Source: Linnemannia schmuckeri (taxonomy: Eukaryota > Mortierellomycota > Mortierellomycetes > Mortierellales > Mortierellaceae). From it: a stretch of 64,000 nucleotides of DNA. Within the stretch, counting starts at the first letter, position 1, and every line of letters begins with the position of its first letter. Shown in pieces: positions 24,019-36,100 of this stretch. Made by a program: the position numbers and the translations under genes. The DNA lies in NCBI GenBank assembly GCA_029449235.1, contig JANATG010000005.1, positions 682,001 through 746,000 of the forward strand, in the 5' to 3' direction. Below the pieces are notes generated by a model. The model ran no database searches, was not told the DNA's origin, and saw only the letters and a list, made by a program, of their open reading frames with translations.

Positions 24019-26612
24019 CTAATGGGTAGTTGTGGTAATTGTGGTAGTTGTAGTAACGGTGGTGACGGGAGAGTCGTAGGCTCGGTCGAGGATATCCAAG
24101 AAGTCGGCCTTTGTAAGTCCTAGTAAAGTCTTGGCTTCCTGGGCCATTAACTGCAACGAACGGAGAAAGTGTTCTCGCTCCTCCTTTTCGTGCTCGGATA
24201 AACTTGTGCAGGCGTTGTTCTTGCTGCTGCTGATGTTGTTGTTATCAGAGGGCTGATTGAGGTACTCCTGGAATGCTGAGTCTGTGCATGAGGAGGGAGA
24301 TAAGGATTCCTGTTGGTCTTCTCCTTCTTGTTGCTCTTGCTGTTGTTGTTGTTGTTGTTGCTGTTGTTGTTGTTGGCATTGCTCTGTCAAATGCGGTGGG
24401 TGTTGTAGGAGTGGGGGGAAGGAAAAAATAGAGGGAGTAGGCAATGAAAAAGAGGCAGAAGAAGGACCAAAAGTAGAGATGGCGGCTGATAAGGATTGTG
24501 ATTCAAATCTTGATTGGGAGGAGGAGGGAGGGGAAGTACATGAGCCTGTTCCTTTGTCGTCGTCCTTGTCATTGTCCTTGTCCTTGTTGTTGATGTTGAT
24601 GTTGATGTGGATGGTGCTGTTTTGGTGGGAGTGGGATGCAAGGGCTAATGCAGGGGCAGAAAATAATGTATTCGACGCTGGGACATCAACATCCCCCTCC
24701 CCTTCCTTCTTCTCGTCCTTGTCATCGGTGTGATTGGTGTGGGATTGGCGCTCAAACTCGGACTCGAGGGGAGTTGCAACACAATCGTAATGCTGTTGGA
24801 GACGACTGTCGAGACGGATAAGAAACCCGCCCTTCTTACTCCCCCTCCTACTATTGTTGTCGTCTGTATTCCCCTCGTTTTCATCGTGCTGGTCGTCGAT
24901 ATCGATATCGTCACTATCTTCATGGGAGTAAAACTGATGTTCTCTGTGCACTCCTGCTGTTGCATATCCTGTAGGATCGGTATGGTGCACGATGAGATTC
25001 ATGAGCCGGAGGGTCAAAGCTGTGGGGTCGACTTGTCCAGGCTCAATCACGGGTACAGGCGCAATGACTGCCGGAAAAGCTGAATCGGGAAGAGCTTCTT
25101 CGGAGGAAATGTGATGAGCTTGTTTTTGTTGTTGGTGTTGTGCCGTGGGAACCAGGGGGTCGATCTTTTGCCGTTTTGCCCCCATGTCATAAATATTATT
25201 GGTGCTGCCATGGTTGGCGTGGGAGGAATCTTTGGTGAGAGGAGCTTCAGAATCTTGTTCATGCTCCTGCCCTTGTCCTTGTCCTTGCTGTCGCTTTGGC
25301 TCTGGCTCTGGCTCTGGCTCATCGTGGTCTCCGTATTTCCCCCAGTACTCGTCATCGTCATTGTCATCGACTTCGTCTACTTCTTCCCACCGACAATTGT
25401 TGGATCCTGATGTGAAGCTCGTTGTGTATGCGTCACTGTTGTTGATATTGAAAGTGGTGAAAATTGTATTGACCGCCGTCGATGTCGAGGTAGTTGTAGA
25501 AGATCTGACAGTTGATGTTGTGGGATAGTGGTACGTCGATGCAGGCGAGAAGGTAGTATCCACCGGGGAAGACGAGGGAGAGGACACGACCTCTGTAGGA
25601 CAACTGTCGTTGTTGCTGTCGCCACTGGCGGAGTCGTCATGGTCGCAGTCCGGATCTCCGTACTGGTCCCAATAGTCACCGTCCGAGTCGTCATCCTCCT
25701 CATCGCAGTATCTGACCATGGTCTTTTGGTGCTGCTGTTCCTGGGTCTTGTAGCTTGTTGAGGTAACAGGTGGTATTATGGGGGCACTGATACCGGCTTC
25801 TTCCTGCATGCGCTTCCATCCTTGTGAGACAAGACGCTCCTCGAATCCAGGCACACAAACGATTCCATAAAATTTCCATGATACCTCCTTCTCATCCTCA
25901 TGAAGAGCCAACACCACGCCAATACAATGGCCCGACGACTGCGCCAAAGCTCTTGTTTGTCCAGCAACAAACACCAACACCAGAGTCCGGGTCAGGGTTG
26001 TTGTCTTCTTCTCCATCCCCATCTCCACCTCCATCTCCGAGTTGAAAGACCTCTGAAACACTGGGGATGTCTCGCTAGAATTATCCATGAGCGAAGTATT
26101 GCGACAATGACTCGGTGACCTACTGTTGATTTTGTTGCTCTTCATCTCCTTGACCCATTGCAAGATATATCTCTCTTGTTCCTCCAGCTCCTGGTAGTCC
26201 TGCTTACGGACAACCCCATCCTCTTCGCATGACAATAAAAGGAAGTCCGAAAGTCGGTCTTGTTGTGGTCCCTGCTTCTGCTGCTCATGCCCCTCGGTGA
26301 ATGATCGGATACGCTGCTGTTGCTGTTGGAGAGATCCGGACGCCCAGGATACCAAATCGTGATGTCGACCGTCAATAAGAGCATCTACTGCTTCATGGGC
26401 CTATACAAAAAAGAAAATAGACAAATGATGATGTGGTACCCACATAATAAAATAAAGGGGGGCATGAGAGTGAGCATTTGAAGCATCTGATTACATGTGA
26501 ATTTTTTGTCGTTGTTGTTATTATGGTTGTTGGTGAAATGGGAGTAAGCATAAAAAATATTGGATAATGGTAATGGTTGAGAGGATAGGGAAGGCAGGGC
26601 AAGGATGGATGG

Positions 26613-26675
<63 letters not shown>

Positions 26676-27088
26676 CTGTTTGAGTGATCACTTATAATTG
26701 TTTGCTTGCTTGTCGATGGACGTACCTTCCGACGAGCAGATGCGGTGGTAAGAGTTAACATCTTTGGAGGAGTAGATTCGACGTTGTTTTCTACGAGAGA
26801 AGGTATAATGGAAGGAAACAACAAAGATTTTTTTTCTTATGCTGTAGATTGCAAGAATAAGCGAAGGAAGATATATCGCTTCAGGCAAAGTGGTGAGAAG
26901 GAGTATGAGAGAAAGAGAGAGGAGGGAAAAGGGTACCAAGAAGAAAGGTAAAGAAAGATAACAAAAGGAAATGAAAGAGTAGCACATGAGGAGAGGGAGA
27001 AAACAAATATGAGAGAGTGGATGAGAAGGAGAGGCAGAAAGAGCAGTCATCGCAAGATTATGATCTGGCCTATTGGATGAATGAATGG

Positions 27089-27137
<49 letters not shown>

Positions 27138-27226
27138 TCTCTCATTACCTCGCACGCACGATCCATCCAGGCGCGCTGATTGGCTACTGATTTTGTGGAG
27201 AAAAACTTATCAGTTGTGAAAAACAT
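24019..27226 (-). CDS. Uncharacterised acidic, polyQ-containing protein
   Basis: Three exons on the minus strand: 27226-27149, 26761-26726 and 26400-24019, giving 831 aa. The 26-residue exon 1 (ending MDRACE) and the 36-nt exon 2 join in frame to AHEAVDALIDGRHHD, making one continuous helical N terminus. Later come a hydrophobic segment with GIVCVPGFEERLVSQGW, an acidic region with two related motifs (DYWDQYGD and EYWGKYGD), polyQ, and a C-terminal helix around EREHFLRSLQLMAQEAKTLLGL. The two ends look conserved; the middle is low-complexity. I do not recognise the family. Exon 1 is the least certain; a model starting at the ATG at 26761 is the alternative. The stop lies 105 nt from the convergent lipase stop. 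Confidence 0.65.
24333..24375 (-). repeat. CAG/CAA tract coding polyglutamine
   Basis: On the minus strand this codes roughly fourteen Gln near the C-terminal part of the uncharacterised acidic protein. Confidence 0.85.
26616..26671 (+). repeat. (AG)28 microsatellite in intron 2
   Basis: Twenty-eight AG units on the + strand; in the minus strand transcript this is a (CU)28 tract about 55 nt downstream of the 36-nt exon 2. Confidence 0.95.
27093..27134 (+). repeat. (CT)21 microsatellite in intron 1
   Basis: Twenty-one CT units on the + strand. In the minus strand transcript this is a (GA)21 tract starting about 14 nt after the exon 1 donor, complementary to the CU tract in intron 2. Confidence 0.95.
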
Positions 27227-27676
27227 GATGGTAAAGGTGAAGAACCAGTGGTGGCGAGACTAGCAAAAGGGTAATGCTATTCAATGAAACTATTTTATTC
27301 GAGAGGAGGATACGATGAATGAGAATATATACAGAAGAAAACGACAAAAAGGAAAAGAAGCGATACGAGTATTGGGTTGTAGATTGGAAGACGATGATAG
27401 GTTAGAGAACAAAAGGGGAGAAAAGGAGCAACGACAATTGTTTAAAGTACAGCAAAGCTAGCAAGTAAGGCAAAGGAAAGGGAAGGGCAAGGGTATACAC
27501 ACAGAACACGGAATAAGAACGAGGAACGACAAAAGACAACACGCGAAAGCCAAAGAAAGAACGAATACACGTCCATCCTTGACTGGAGGTCTGGGTCCCT
27601 TTGCTTGTTGTTCAAGAGAGGGCGTCGTACGGGAGGGAGGGTGGGATCAAATGACTTCCTTTCTGAATCAAGCAAA
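27227..27676. promoter_or_regulatory. Intergenic gap between tandem minus-strand genes
   Basis: This 450-nt gap lies downstream of the C2H2 gene and upstream of the acidic-protein gene, both on the minus strand. It is purine-rich on the + strand from about 27300 to 27560. A minus-strand AATAAA at 27299-27294 lies 378 nt past the C2H2 stop and is a candidate poly(A) signal. No gene is seen. Confidence 0.45.
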
Positions 27677-29222
27677 CTAGAATCGGTCGGCGGCCTTCTC
27701 ATTGGGCCCGAGGAAGGGCGTAAAGTTAGTGAATGGTTTGGGCGCTGCTGCCGCTGCCGCTGCCGCCTTTTCCTTGTCGTGTCGATGCACACGGATGTGC
27801 TGGTTCAGGTTGTCGCTTCTCGAGAAGCTTTTAGGGCAATCCTTGTAAGGGCATGTGAACGCTATTAATATGTCGCGGGAAAGAAGTTAAAAAAAGGGGT
27901 GTGGAAAGGCAGGAAAAATACATAGAGACGGCGCGCGGAAAAATAGGTTAGTATTCACAGAACTCCCCTCAATTATTAGCTTTACAATTTTTTTTCTATT
28001 GTATCCTCTCATCTTTCAATTGCTCTTCCCGACTGTTGGGTCGGGTTGACTTACGTTTCTCCAGCGTATGCACGGATCGTACATGGCGCTTCAGATGCTC
28101 TGAGCGCTTAAAGAGTTTGCCACAGTCATCAATCATACAATTGAAGACCCTACTCGGAGTATCTGGACTCAAAGACGCTCGGCGTTGCTTGAGTGTCTTA
28201 GGTCCAGTTGCGCCAGCAGATGGCACAACGCCACTTACCGATCCCCCACTGCTGGGCGGCAAAGACGAAACGGACGAGATGGAAGTGGAAGAGGACGAAG
28301 GGACCATCTCAGTGCCGCCAGTCTCATAGCGACGATGGCCATGAAAATGATAATGGTGGTGTGCCGCAGACCCAAAAGGAGATGTCGCGTCGAGGAGCTC
28401 GTGAGACTGCGTGATGGGGTACAATGACCCGAGAGAACCATGGCGAGGGAAAGCGTATCCTGCAAACTCCTCTGGCAACTCGAACTGAGAGAAGGCCGAG
28501 TCTTTAAATGGCATCGAAAAGACTCTGCCGGCCGATCGGAGCCCGGATGGGTTGCCTCCAGAGGTAGGTGGGATGGTAGCGTCGCCACTGAATGTGGGAC
28601 TTGAGCTGTCCATCGACGAGGAGGAAGGAGAGTATGTGAGGGGGCCTGTGGAACCTTGAACGTCGTCCATGTCTTGCGAGACAAAGGATTGATGTCTTTG
28701 CATTGTGTCACTGGGGGACTCAAACTTGACGCACACGGGTGAGGACATCTCGGTCTGGTTTAGTGAGGCATGAAGCACGTCCATCTGGAAAGGGTGAACG
28801 GCTTGTTGATAGGTGAAATTGCTGGAATCACTGACCATGGACTGTTGTTGTGGTTGTGGTTGTTGATGTTGTTGCATACCCATATGGAGTTGTGACTGCA
28901 TGAGATACTGTTGCTGGTCGTATGCTTGTTGAGTGGGTGTGGCAGGAAATTGGGCGTTGAGGTGTTGTTGGAGTAGTAGCTGTTGGTGTTGTTGTTGTTG
29001 ATATTGTTGTTGTTGGCTCTGGCTCTGCGGGAAGAGATTGTCGTTTTGAATGTAGTTCTTGTTGGCCATGAATTGGCCAGAGACAAAGGTGTCCTGGTCG
29101 AGTGCCGACAGTTGGAGGTGGGATGGGGCGGAGAGTGATCGATGGGCCAAAGGGGTGGCCATAAGACCGGGGGCATTCAAAGCGTTGTGAGAGGAAGATG
29201 GGACGGGGGGGAATGCAACCAT
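27677..29222 (-). CDS. Msn2-type C2H2 zinc-finger transcription factor
   Basis: Two exons on the minus strand: 29222-28055 and 27861-27677, giving 450 aa. The N-terminal 350 residues are Gln-, Ser- and Pro-rich, likely activation sequence, with polyQ near residue 70. Two C2H2 fingers follow: 360-385 (FNCMIDDCGKLFKRSEHLKRH) and 391-415 (FTCPYKDCPKSFSRSDNLNQH), joined by the TLEKP linker that is itself split by the intron. The KRSEHLKRH and SRSDNLNQH recognition helices match Msn2/Msn4/Seb1-type factors, which bind the stress response element AGGGG. A short Ala-rich tail ends the protein. I start at MVAF, where a pyrimidine-rich leader ends; upstream in-frame ATGs as far as 29525 lie in low-complexity sequence. 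About 19 kb of gene-free DNA lies upstream. Confidence 0.9.
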
Positions 29223-29946
29223 TGTGTTTTCTCGTCTATCTATGCTATTGTTGCGTAGGTGCAGTGATAATAATAGGAAAACTAAGAGAAAGGGCGGCGA
29301 GGATGGCCTGTTGGATGAAAGGGTTATGCTGTGTTTGTGAAACTGGAAATGAAGAGGCAAATGAGTAAGCGAAGAAGGGTTAAGAAAGGAAAAAGGAGGG
29401 GAAAGAAAGTGGAAGAGTTGAGTTGACAGGGTCGTACGGTGTGTGAAGCGTGCGAAATAAGGAGAGAGCTGGTAAAGGGAACAAAATGGGACTGCGGCGT
29501 TGATGGTGCTTAATAGTCTCGGCACTGGAGGAAATTTATCTAATAAGGAAAGAGTTCAGACGATGTGAACCCTTGAGTAGCTGATGAATGGAAAGGTAAG
29601 AAGGAAGAAGAGGGCGAGGGAGGTCGAGAAAGAAAAGGTCAAAAGGAGCTAACGGTTAGTTGGTTATTTTTTAATGAGGTGGCTGTTGAACCATACCACG
29701 CAAAAAAAAACAAACAATGTGGGTTGAGGGTGAGGATAAGGGTAAGCAAAAAAGGGGAAGGAAGGTCAAAGGATGAAGGTTGTTCGATCGCAGTAATAAA
29801 TGATAGAAGAACTGACAAGCGATGGCACTCTGTAGCTAAGGAGTGCGTGTGCGAATGAGGCGGAAGGATGAGAGAGAAAGAAAGCGAGTAGGAGGAGAAG
29901 GGTGTTATGACAAAGCAGCAAAAGGAACAGGAGAGATGAATAGAAG

Positions 29947-29982
<36 letters not shown>

Positions 29983-32900
29983 AAGAGAACAACGATCATC
30001 GATGGGGGTATCGACGCTCTTTATATGCGAAGAGATGGGTTTTGGAAAGGTGAGTGTAAAGGAGAAGTAGGGTAAAACATAGTAGAGTTTGAATTGATTG
30101 TAGGAGAAGAAGGGACGTGCTGGGACGAAGGAAAACAGGGCAGCAGGAAGCAGAGAGAGGACGTGAGTTGGGTGTCTGGTACCAAAGACAATTAAAAAGG
30201 TTTTCTCCTTTGATAACTGAGAGTAATATATAGTATGCTGAGGTAGTGGTGGGAAGGTTGAAGGGTGAAAAAGAAAATAGGAAAATAAATGAAAAGGGCG
30301 AAAGAGCAAGAGATCGTCTATCGGGGTGTGCACCCGACCGAGAACAAGGGTTTTGACTGGCTGATTCTGAAGTGTGTCATATCGGCCCAGCAAACACTTT
30401 CAAAAACACAAAAATGAATAACCCATCCTAATTGAATCCGCACTTGTTTTTGAGTGTGACCCAGACTTTTAACAACAGAGAGACCATTTATAAACTCAAA
30501 ACGGTAGGAGAGTGAAGAACGCAAGGAAGTTAGAACAGAAAAAAAAACAACGGATTAACTAAACAACTGACAAGTACGGCGACAACAACGTCGCTTACGA
30601 GCGCCACTACGCAAATGGAGCATCCAGAGAGGAAAGGACGCAGCAAAGAAAAAACAAATTGCAACGAGTACACACAGTAGCACATTTTCATGCACATACA
30701 CACGCTCCTGAATCCCACGCCACATCAAACGAATGTAGGGACAGGAAAAACGAACGCAAATAAAGGGAGAATATGATGTAAAAAAATTGAAAAAAAAATT
30801 CATGCTGGCTGACAGCCTCATGTCGTTGGCGGGTGGGCTCGACGAGGAAACAGTCTCTGGCAGTGAAACTGATATCAATCGAAAGCAGGGAAGGTCTCCG
30901 AGGATATTGTGATCTCAAAGTGGCACCATTGATTATCGACTTCATGGCAGTATCCACTATCCCCTGCCTCCTTTTACTTTTTTCTCTCGTTTTGATTCAA
31001 GCAGGTGTATGGCCTTTCTTACATATAGACAGCGACTCCCTTTTTTTGGGAGGGAATAGGAGTGAGAAAGAAAGAGAGAGAGAGAGAGCAGGGGAAGGAA
31101 GAAAGGAAGGAAGGAAGGAGTGTAGGTAAAAGGAGCTATAAGCACAGGATGAGAACCAGGCCTGGCTTGTTCATCCTGGGAGCAAAAAGCAAAAGGTGGT
31201 GATGACTGTCCAATGGGAGGCGGCGATAGGGCCAGAAAAAAAAGTCAGTGCAGGGAAGGAGATTGAACACGACGAAACGTACTAAGAGGCAGTTGTGTCC
31301 AGAGTACGAGAGTTAAACAGTTGACACATGCACCCGGGAAGATCCACCCGCTTTCCCCTTTTCTTCTCTCTTTTTTATACCCTTCCTTACTATACAAGCT
31401 GCCCAATGCGAGCGATGAGTCGAGGGAGGGGGGGTGAGATAAAAAAAAAAATGTGAATAGAGCCGTTGGAAGACTTTGTTGTGTGGGTGTTTGCTTACCG
31501 TTTTCGTGGTGCCTACTTGTGCTATTTGCTTTTGACTTTATGTATGCTAAATACAGTAGGTCATAAAGAGAAGAACTTTAATGAGTGTAAAAAAGGAGAC
31601 TAAAGGAGAACGGAATGCCAGTCAGTGGTGGAGTGAGTAAGGAAAGGTTTGGGATCCTGCAATATATATGAGGGAAAAAAGATAGAGTTAGATCCAACTC
31701 TGAGATGATTAAAAAACGCACAAAAATGAAATGACCGAGGTGAACAAGTAAGTAATGGCAATAAAGAACTGATAAATGCTGCTCGCGACAGGGTAAAGGA
31801 CAAAGCGGTGCTCTTATTTTTTTCTTCTGGACTTTTTGACTTTACGGTCTGGCCGAGAAGATTAAGTCGCAACTGCGTGCCATGGTTTAGCGAAGGTGTG
31901 TGAGAGAGTATATGTCTGAGTCACTGGATATGTGTCGATGCGTCCGAAGGTTCAATTAAAATAATAACATGAAAAAAGGCTGTGTCCAAGCACGGTACTG
32001 AGACGAGGGCAAGGATTCAAAAAAAGTCGGGAACACGAACGCCGTCGAGATGAATGGGAAAGAAAGGGCAAAGAGTGTTTGGCAGTTAAGCAAACAAGCA
32101 GCGCACACCATTCATGGTATGGTATGATAGGGTAAAGAGGAGAAGGGATGAGATAATGTGGTTAAAAAGAGCAAGCTAGTTTGTTTCAGGTGGATGCTGT
32201 AGGAGAGGGAAAGAGAATGAGATGAGACGAGAGAGATACGGGGATTGGGTCTAGATGTGTGTTTGTGTTGGTCTGTAACGCAAGGTTCTTATCGGCTGCT
32301 GCTGGGATTCCAATGGGTTATAGAAAAAAAGAAAAGGGTCCAAGTGACAATTGAAGGTCGCTTACAATAACTTTCTTCTTGAAGATCGAAGGGCAGAAGA
32401 AAGGAACAGGAAAGGATGAGAGGGTAGGTTGAATTAAATGATGTGAAGGACGAGTAGTGGGTGAGAGTGAGAATGGTTTGTGTTTGTGAAGAAAAAAATG
32501 ATTTTGCAATGCAAGCAGGCGAAAAGAAAGGAAGGGTCTTATATCAGGGATTAGTTGTGAGCAATGAAATGGGATAGAACGATAGTTATTAATGAAGAAA
32601 ATGAAAAATCGAGGAAAATAAAGATAAGGAAGAGGATAAGAGAGAAGGAGAAAACGAGAAGAGAAAATAGGAGGAGAAAAACGACCAGAAGGAGAATAGA
32701 CAAGAGAAGGGGCCTTAATGTCCTTTTTAAATGCATCATCGTCATCCTTGAAAGGACAGTGGATGAGATGAGGATGGAAGGAAAGGACTTGCGCACTTGC
32801 AACCTTGCAACCTTGCACCTGTACCATTGTAAGCACAAGTACTTGCACACAAACACACAAATACAAACAAACAAGAACGCACACACATACACACCCTTTT

Positions 32901-33170
32901 CACTCTACTGTCCATGGATGGAATAGATGTGTACCAAGTTGTGAGTCGGTCATTCAAGTTGGTCAGTCAGTCAGTCGTCTGTTGTCAGTGAGGGCTGCGA
33001 ATAAGATGGACAGGACCAAGCAAGCTAAATGGCAATTGACAATGCGCAAACAATAATAACCAAAGCAAAAGGCAAGCAAAGCCAAAATCAACATCAACAA
33101 ACAACAATAATAAACAATAGAGAAGGGCAAAGCGACAGGCCACCACCGTCGAACATACAAACAATACGAC
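29223..33170. other. Gene-free stretch, purine-rich on the + strand
   Basis: No supported gene. Most of it is G/A-rich on the + strand, so C/T-rich in the sense of the minus-strand C2H2 gene, as in leaders elsewhere in the window. An A27 run lies at 29953-29979. Frames up to 188 codons here are low-complexity and are not recognised. It may be an extended promoter or 5' UTR of the C2H2 gene. Confidence 0.5.
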
Positions 33171-36100
33171 ACTTTTAGTTTAGTGTCGAATGAATTGCAA
33201 AGAGCGTTATGTATTACTGAATTGAATAAAAAAATGGTTTAGTGTTCAATTACAGGAGAAATGAATAGGGGCAGACTTGGCTGGGAAAAAAGGAACGTCT
33301 CTTGACTAATTGACAAACTGGACTGATTGGCTTAGTTGGCCATTGACTATTTTCATTTCTATTGGCCTTGGCGCAAATGGTTTGCGCAAAAAGGATCAAG
33401 AGAGGAGCAAGTACAGGAAGAAGGCAAGCGAGCAAGCAAGCAATAAAGAGAGAGAAAGATGAAGTGAATCTTTTTTGCTGAGGAGGGTGGGCATGACAAA
33501 AACAATCGTTCTGTTATTGCTCAGTTGTGTTTTCGATGGAACCATTGTACACATGTACCAAACACACTTCGCTCGCCCATTCCATCCTCTCTCTTTCTCT
33601 TTCTTTCGGATGCACCGCCGTCAAGCTCGAATCATTCGAGAACGGCGAAACAGAAAAAATCAACAAAAACAGTAATATGGTGCAACATATGAATGGGGGA
33701 GGGGAAACGGAGGCTGGACATGATTTCGTGGCATGTACCATCCCACTTACCGGAACAAAAAAATAGAAGAAAACTGAGGAATGCCTTCCTTTTCTGTGTA
33801 AATACGGCGAAACGGTCGCAAGTCTGTTGTTTTGTTGGTGTTTTGGATTCCTCCCTGCATCTCTCACTTTTTTCGGTATTTTCTCTTGTTTCCGATGTAA
33901 TTTCCTCGTACCTCTTTTCTTTTGGTCCTTCCCTATGCGCAAAAGTTTTTTTAATTCCTTTCGGCTCGGACCACAGTTCCAGTGTTGAGTAAATAAGTAA
34001 AGCACTCCGAAGAGGGAAGCAATTATTGAGTTGACAAGGAGAAGAAAGAAAAAGAGGAGATGGGAAACCTCGGAATTGAGGGAAGTAAGTACGTGTATGA
34101 GTGTCATGCACTCTGGTTGTGCAATTGTGGAAAGATCTAAGTGATTTTTACTTCAAGCGAGGGATTGACTGAATTGATATTAAGTATTCAATACGATAAA
34201 TTAAATGTCCCGCTACTCTTTTTCGTCGTAACGAAGCAATTGACAACGAGAGAGCGAGAAATGACACCACTTGTTGTCGGTATGAACGACCAATGGCTCT
34301 TGAATAGCTCACACTGTTTTCATAATCCGATAATTGGCTTCATCCAATCCATCGTGATCATCAATAAAAGCAAGAAAAAGACAACAAAACGCCTTTGCTT
34401 TCGGTCTGGGCAACTGAAGAAGGGCCATAAAAAATTCAACAGCAGCAAAAATAAGTATCGAAGCGCGAAAGAAAATTTGAACTTTAACGTAATTCCACAA
34501 GTGCACGCACTGGCCATTGACCCGTCTGGTCCAATCACTTTCTTGCCGTGCATTCACCCACTCTCCCTTGTTATTTGAGCAAACGGCTTTCTAGTATCAC
34601 AGGGATTTAAAAAAAGCTTTGGAGTTGATTGAAAACCTCTCTTACTTCCAAATCCACACGAAACAGCTTTGTTTGGTAATATAAAACAGGGGAGTAAAAT
34701 TACATTTGAGCAGATCTGGTTGATCCTCCATTTTTTTGGCTTTTTTTCTCCTCGGTTCATTGGATCAAGTCGCGTAATGAAAACATACTGCGGAGTCGTA
34801 AATATTAACGCGCTCAAACTCTCCACGGAGCAGAAAAAAGATACATTTGTGTTACGAATCCAGTATGAAAATGACCTAGTCAGACGTATGAAAGGGTCCT
34901 TTCTCTTACTTAATTCGCATCTCTATTTTCTTTCTCATCGAATCCAAAAAGAAGGGTTTGGGTATGAGAGAATGGGAATAGATTGCAGTACAATTGTAGT
35001 CTCTTCTTTTTTCTTCCTCTAAAGCTCTCCTAGGTCGTGAGCATAACATGAGGTAAGGAGTGTAGCAGAAAACGGAGGAAGTAGTCGAAGAAACATGAGC
35101 CTGAGGAATGATGGATTCGCCCAAACATTACACCAAACCTTCTCAGCTTGCTTGTCCTGCACCAGAATAATAAGGCATGTGCCGTTTTATTTGTTGAGTA
35201 TTTTGTGTAAGTGGAACCCCTCGCGTCCCTCTCAGTTTCTAACGTCCGTTTAGAAACAAGCTCCTTACTACTGAAGATCAATTTATCCACTCCTGCCGCT
35301 CCACAGTTGGTTCTCTTTAGCGTGATTGTTCTTGGTCACTATATTCCTCCACAGCTCGTACTTATTTCTTCCCTCTCTTTGACTCGAATTCTTTTTTTTT
35401 GATATGCGTACGCGTTTCAAACCTGAAGTCATCACTTTAGTTTGAAAAGGACAAGAGAAAAAAGGCGTTCCTGGGACACCAGCTCCAGGCAGTGCTTGGT
35501 TTCTCAGGACTATGTCAAAAAGGAGACGAAAAAAGAAATAAACGTATACTCAACTAAACTACGGTCAAAAAATAGTCAAAAGGTACAAGGCAAAAGTACA
35601 TTCCACAAGTCGACACAAGACAAGGAGATACTAGAGATAACAGCGCGTTGCTCGTCGAGCAACACACCTAGACTATGGCTATACGTCTGTATGTGACCAT
35701 TCTAGGGAGTTGACTTACCTCTCCACATTACCATGATCGGGCGCATACATCGTGTCAAGTACATATATTTTTTCATTTCTTTCATTTCAGGGGCGAAGGG
35801 TGTACAGAGGGAGAGTACTCAAGAAAGGGCTGAACCAAACCCCTCTTCTGTTGCTGTTTGATACTCAAAAAAGCATGCCTCTCACTGGTCCCCCAAAAAC
35901 CTAAAAACCAACGTACATACATAACCCCAGAATCCTTTGAGGCAGGCATCAATAGCTCGAAGTAGCGAAAAGACGCGAAGAGTACTACCGCTAGTGTAGG
36001 GGTGTTTTGCGAGAGTTCTTTTTTCGCGTTGTTGTTGACGGATAAAGGAACCAAGAGAGAGTCGTACCTAAGATTTTGTCTTTCTATGTCGATAGGTAAA

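Noticed and set aside
26762..26791. Acceptor at 26791 extending exon 2 of the acidic-protein gene upstream
   Set aside because: It needs a phase 1 donor, while the only good upstream exon ends in phase 0; the AG just before the ATG at 26761 fits.
29223..29525. Upstream in-frame ATGs for the Msn2-type gene
   Set aside because: The added 101 residues are read from a pyrimidine-rich leader and look non-coding.
34141..34578. 145-codon frame in the gene-free region
   Set aside because: No domain, no leader-like sequence before it, and composition like surrounding non-coding DNA.
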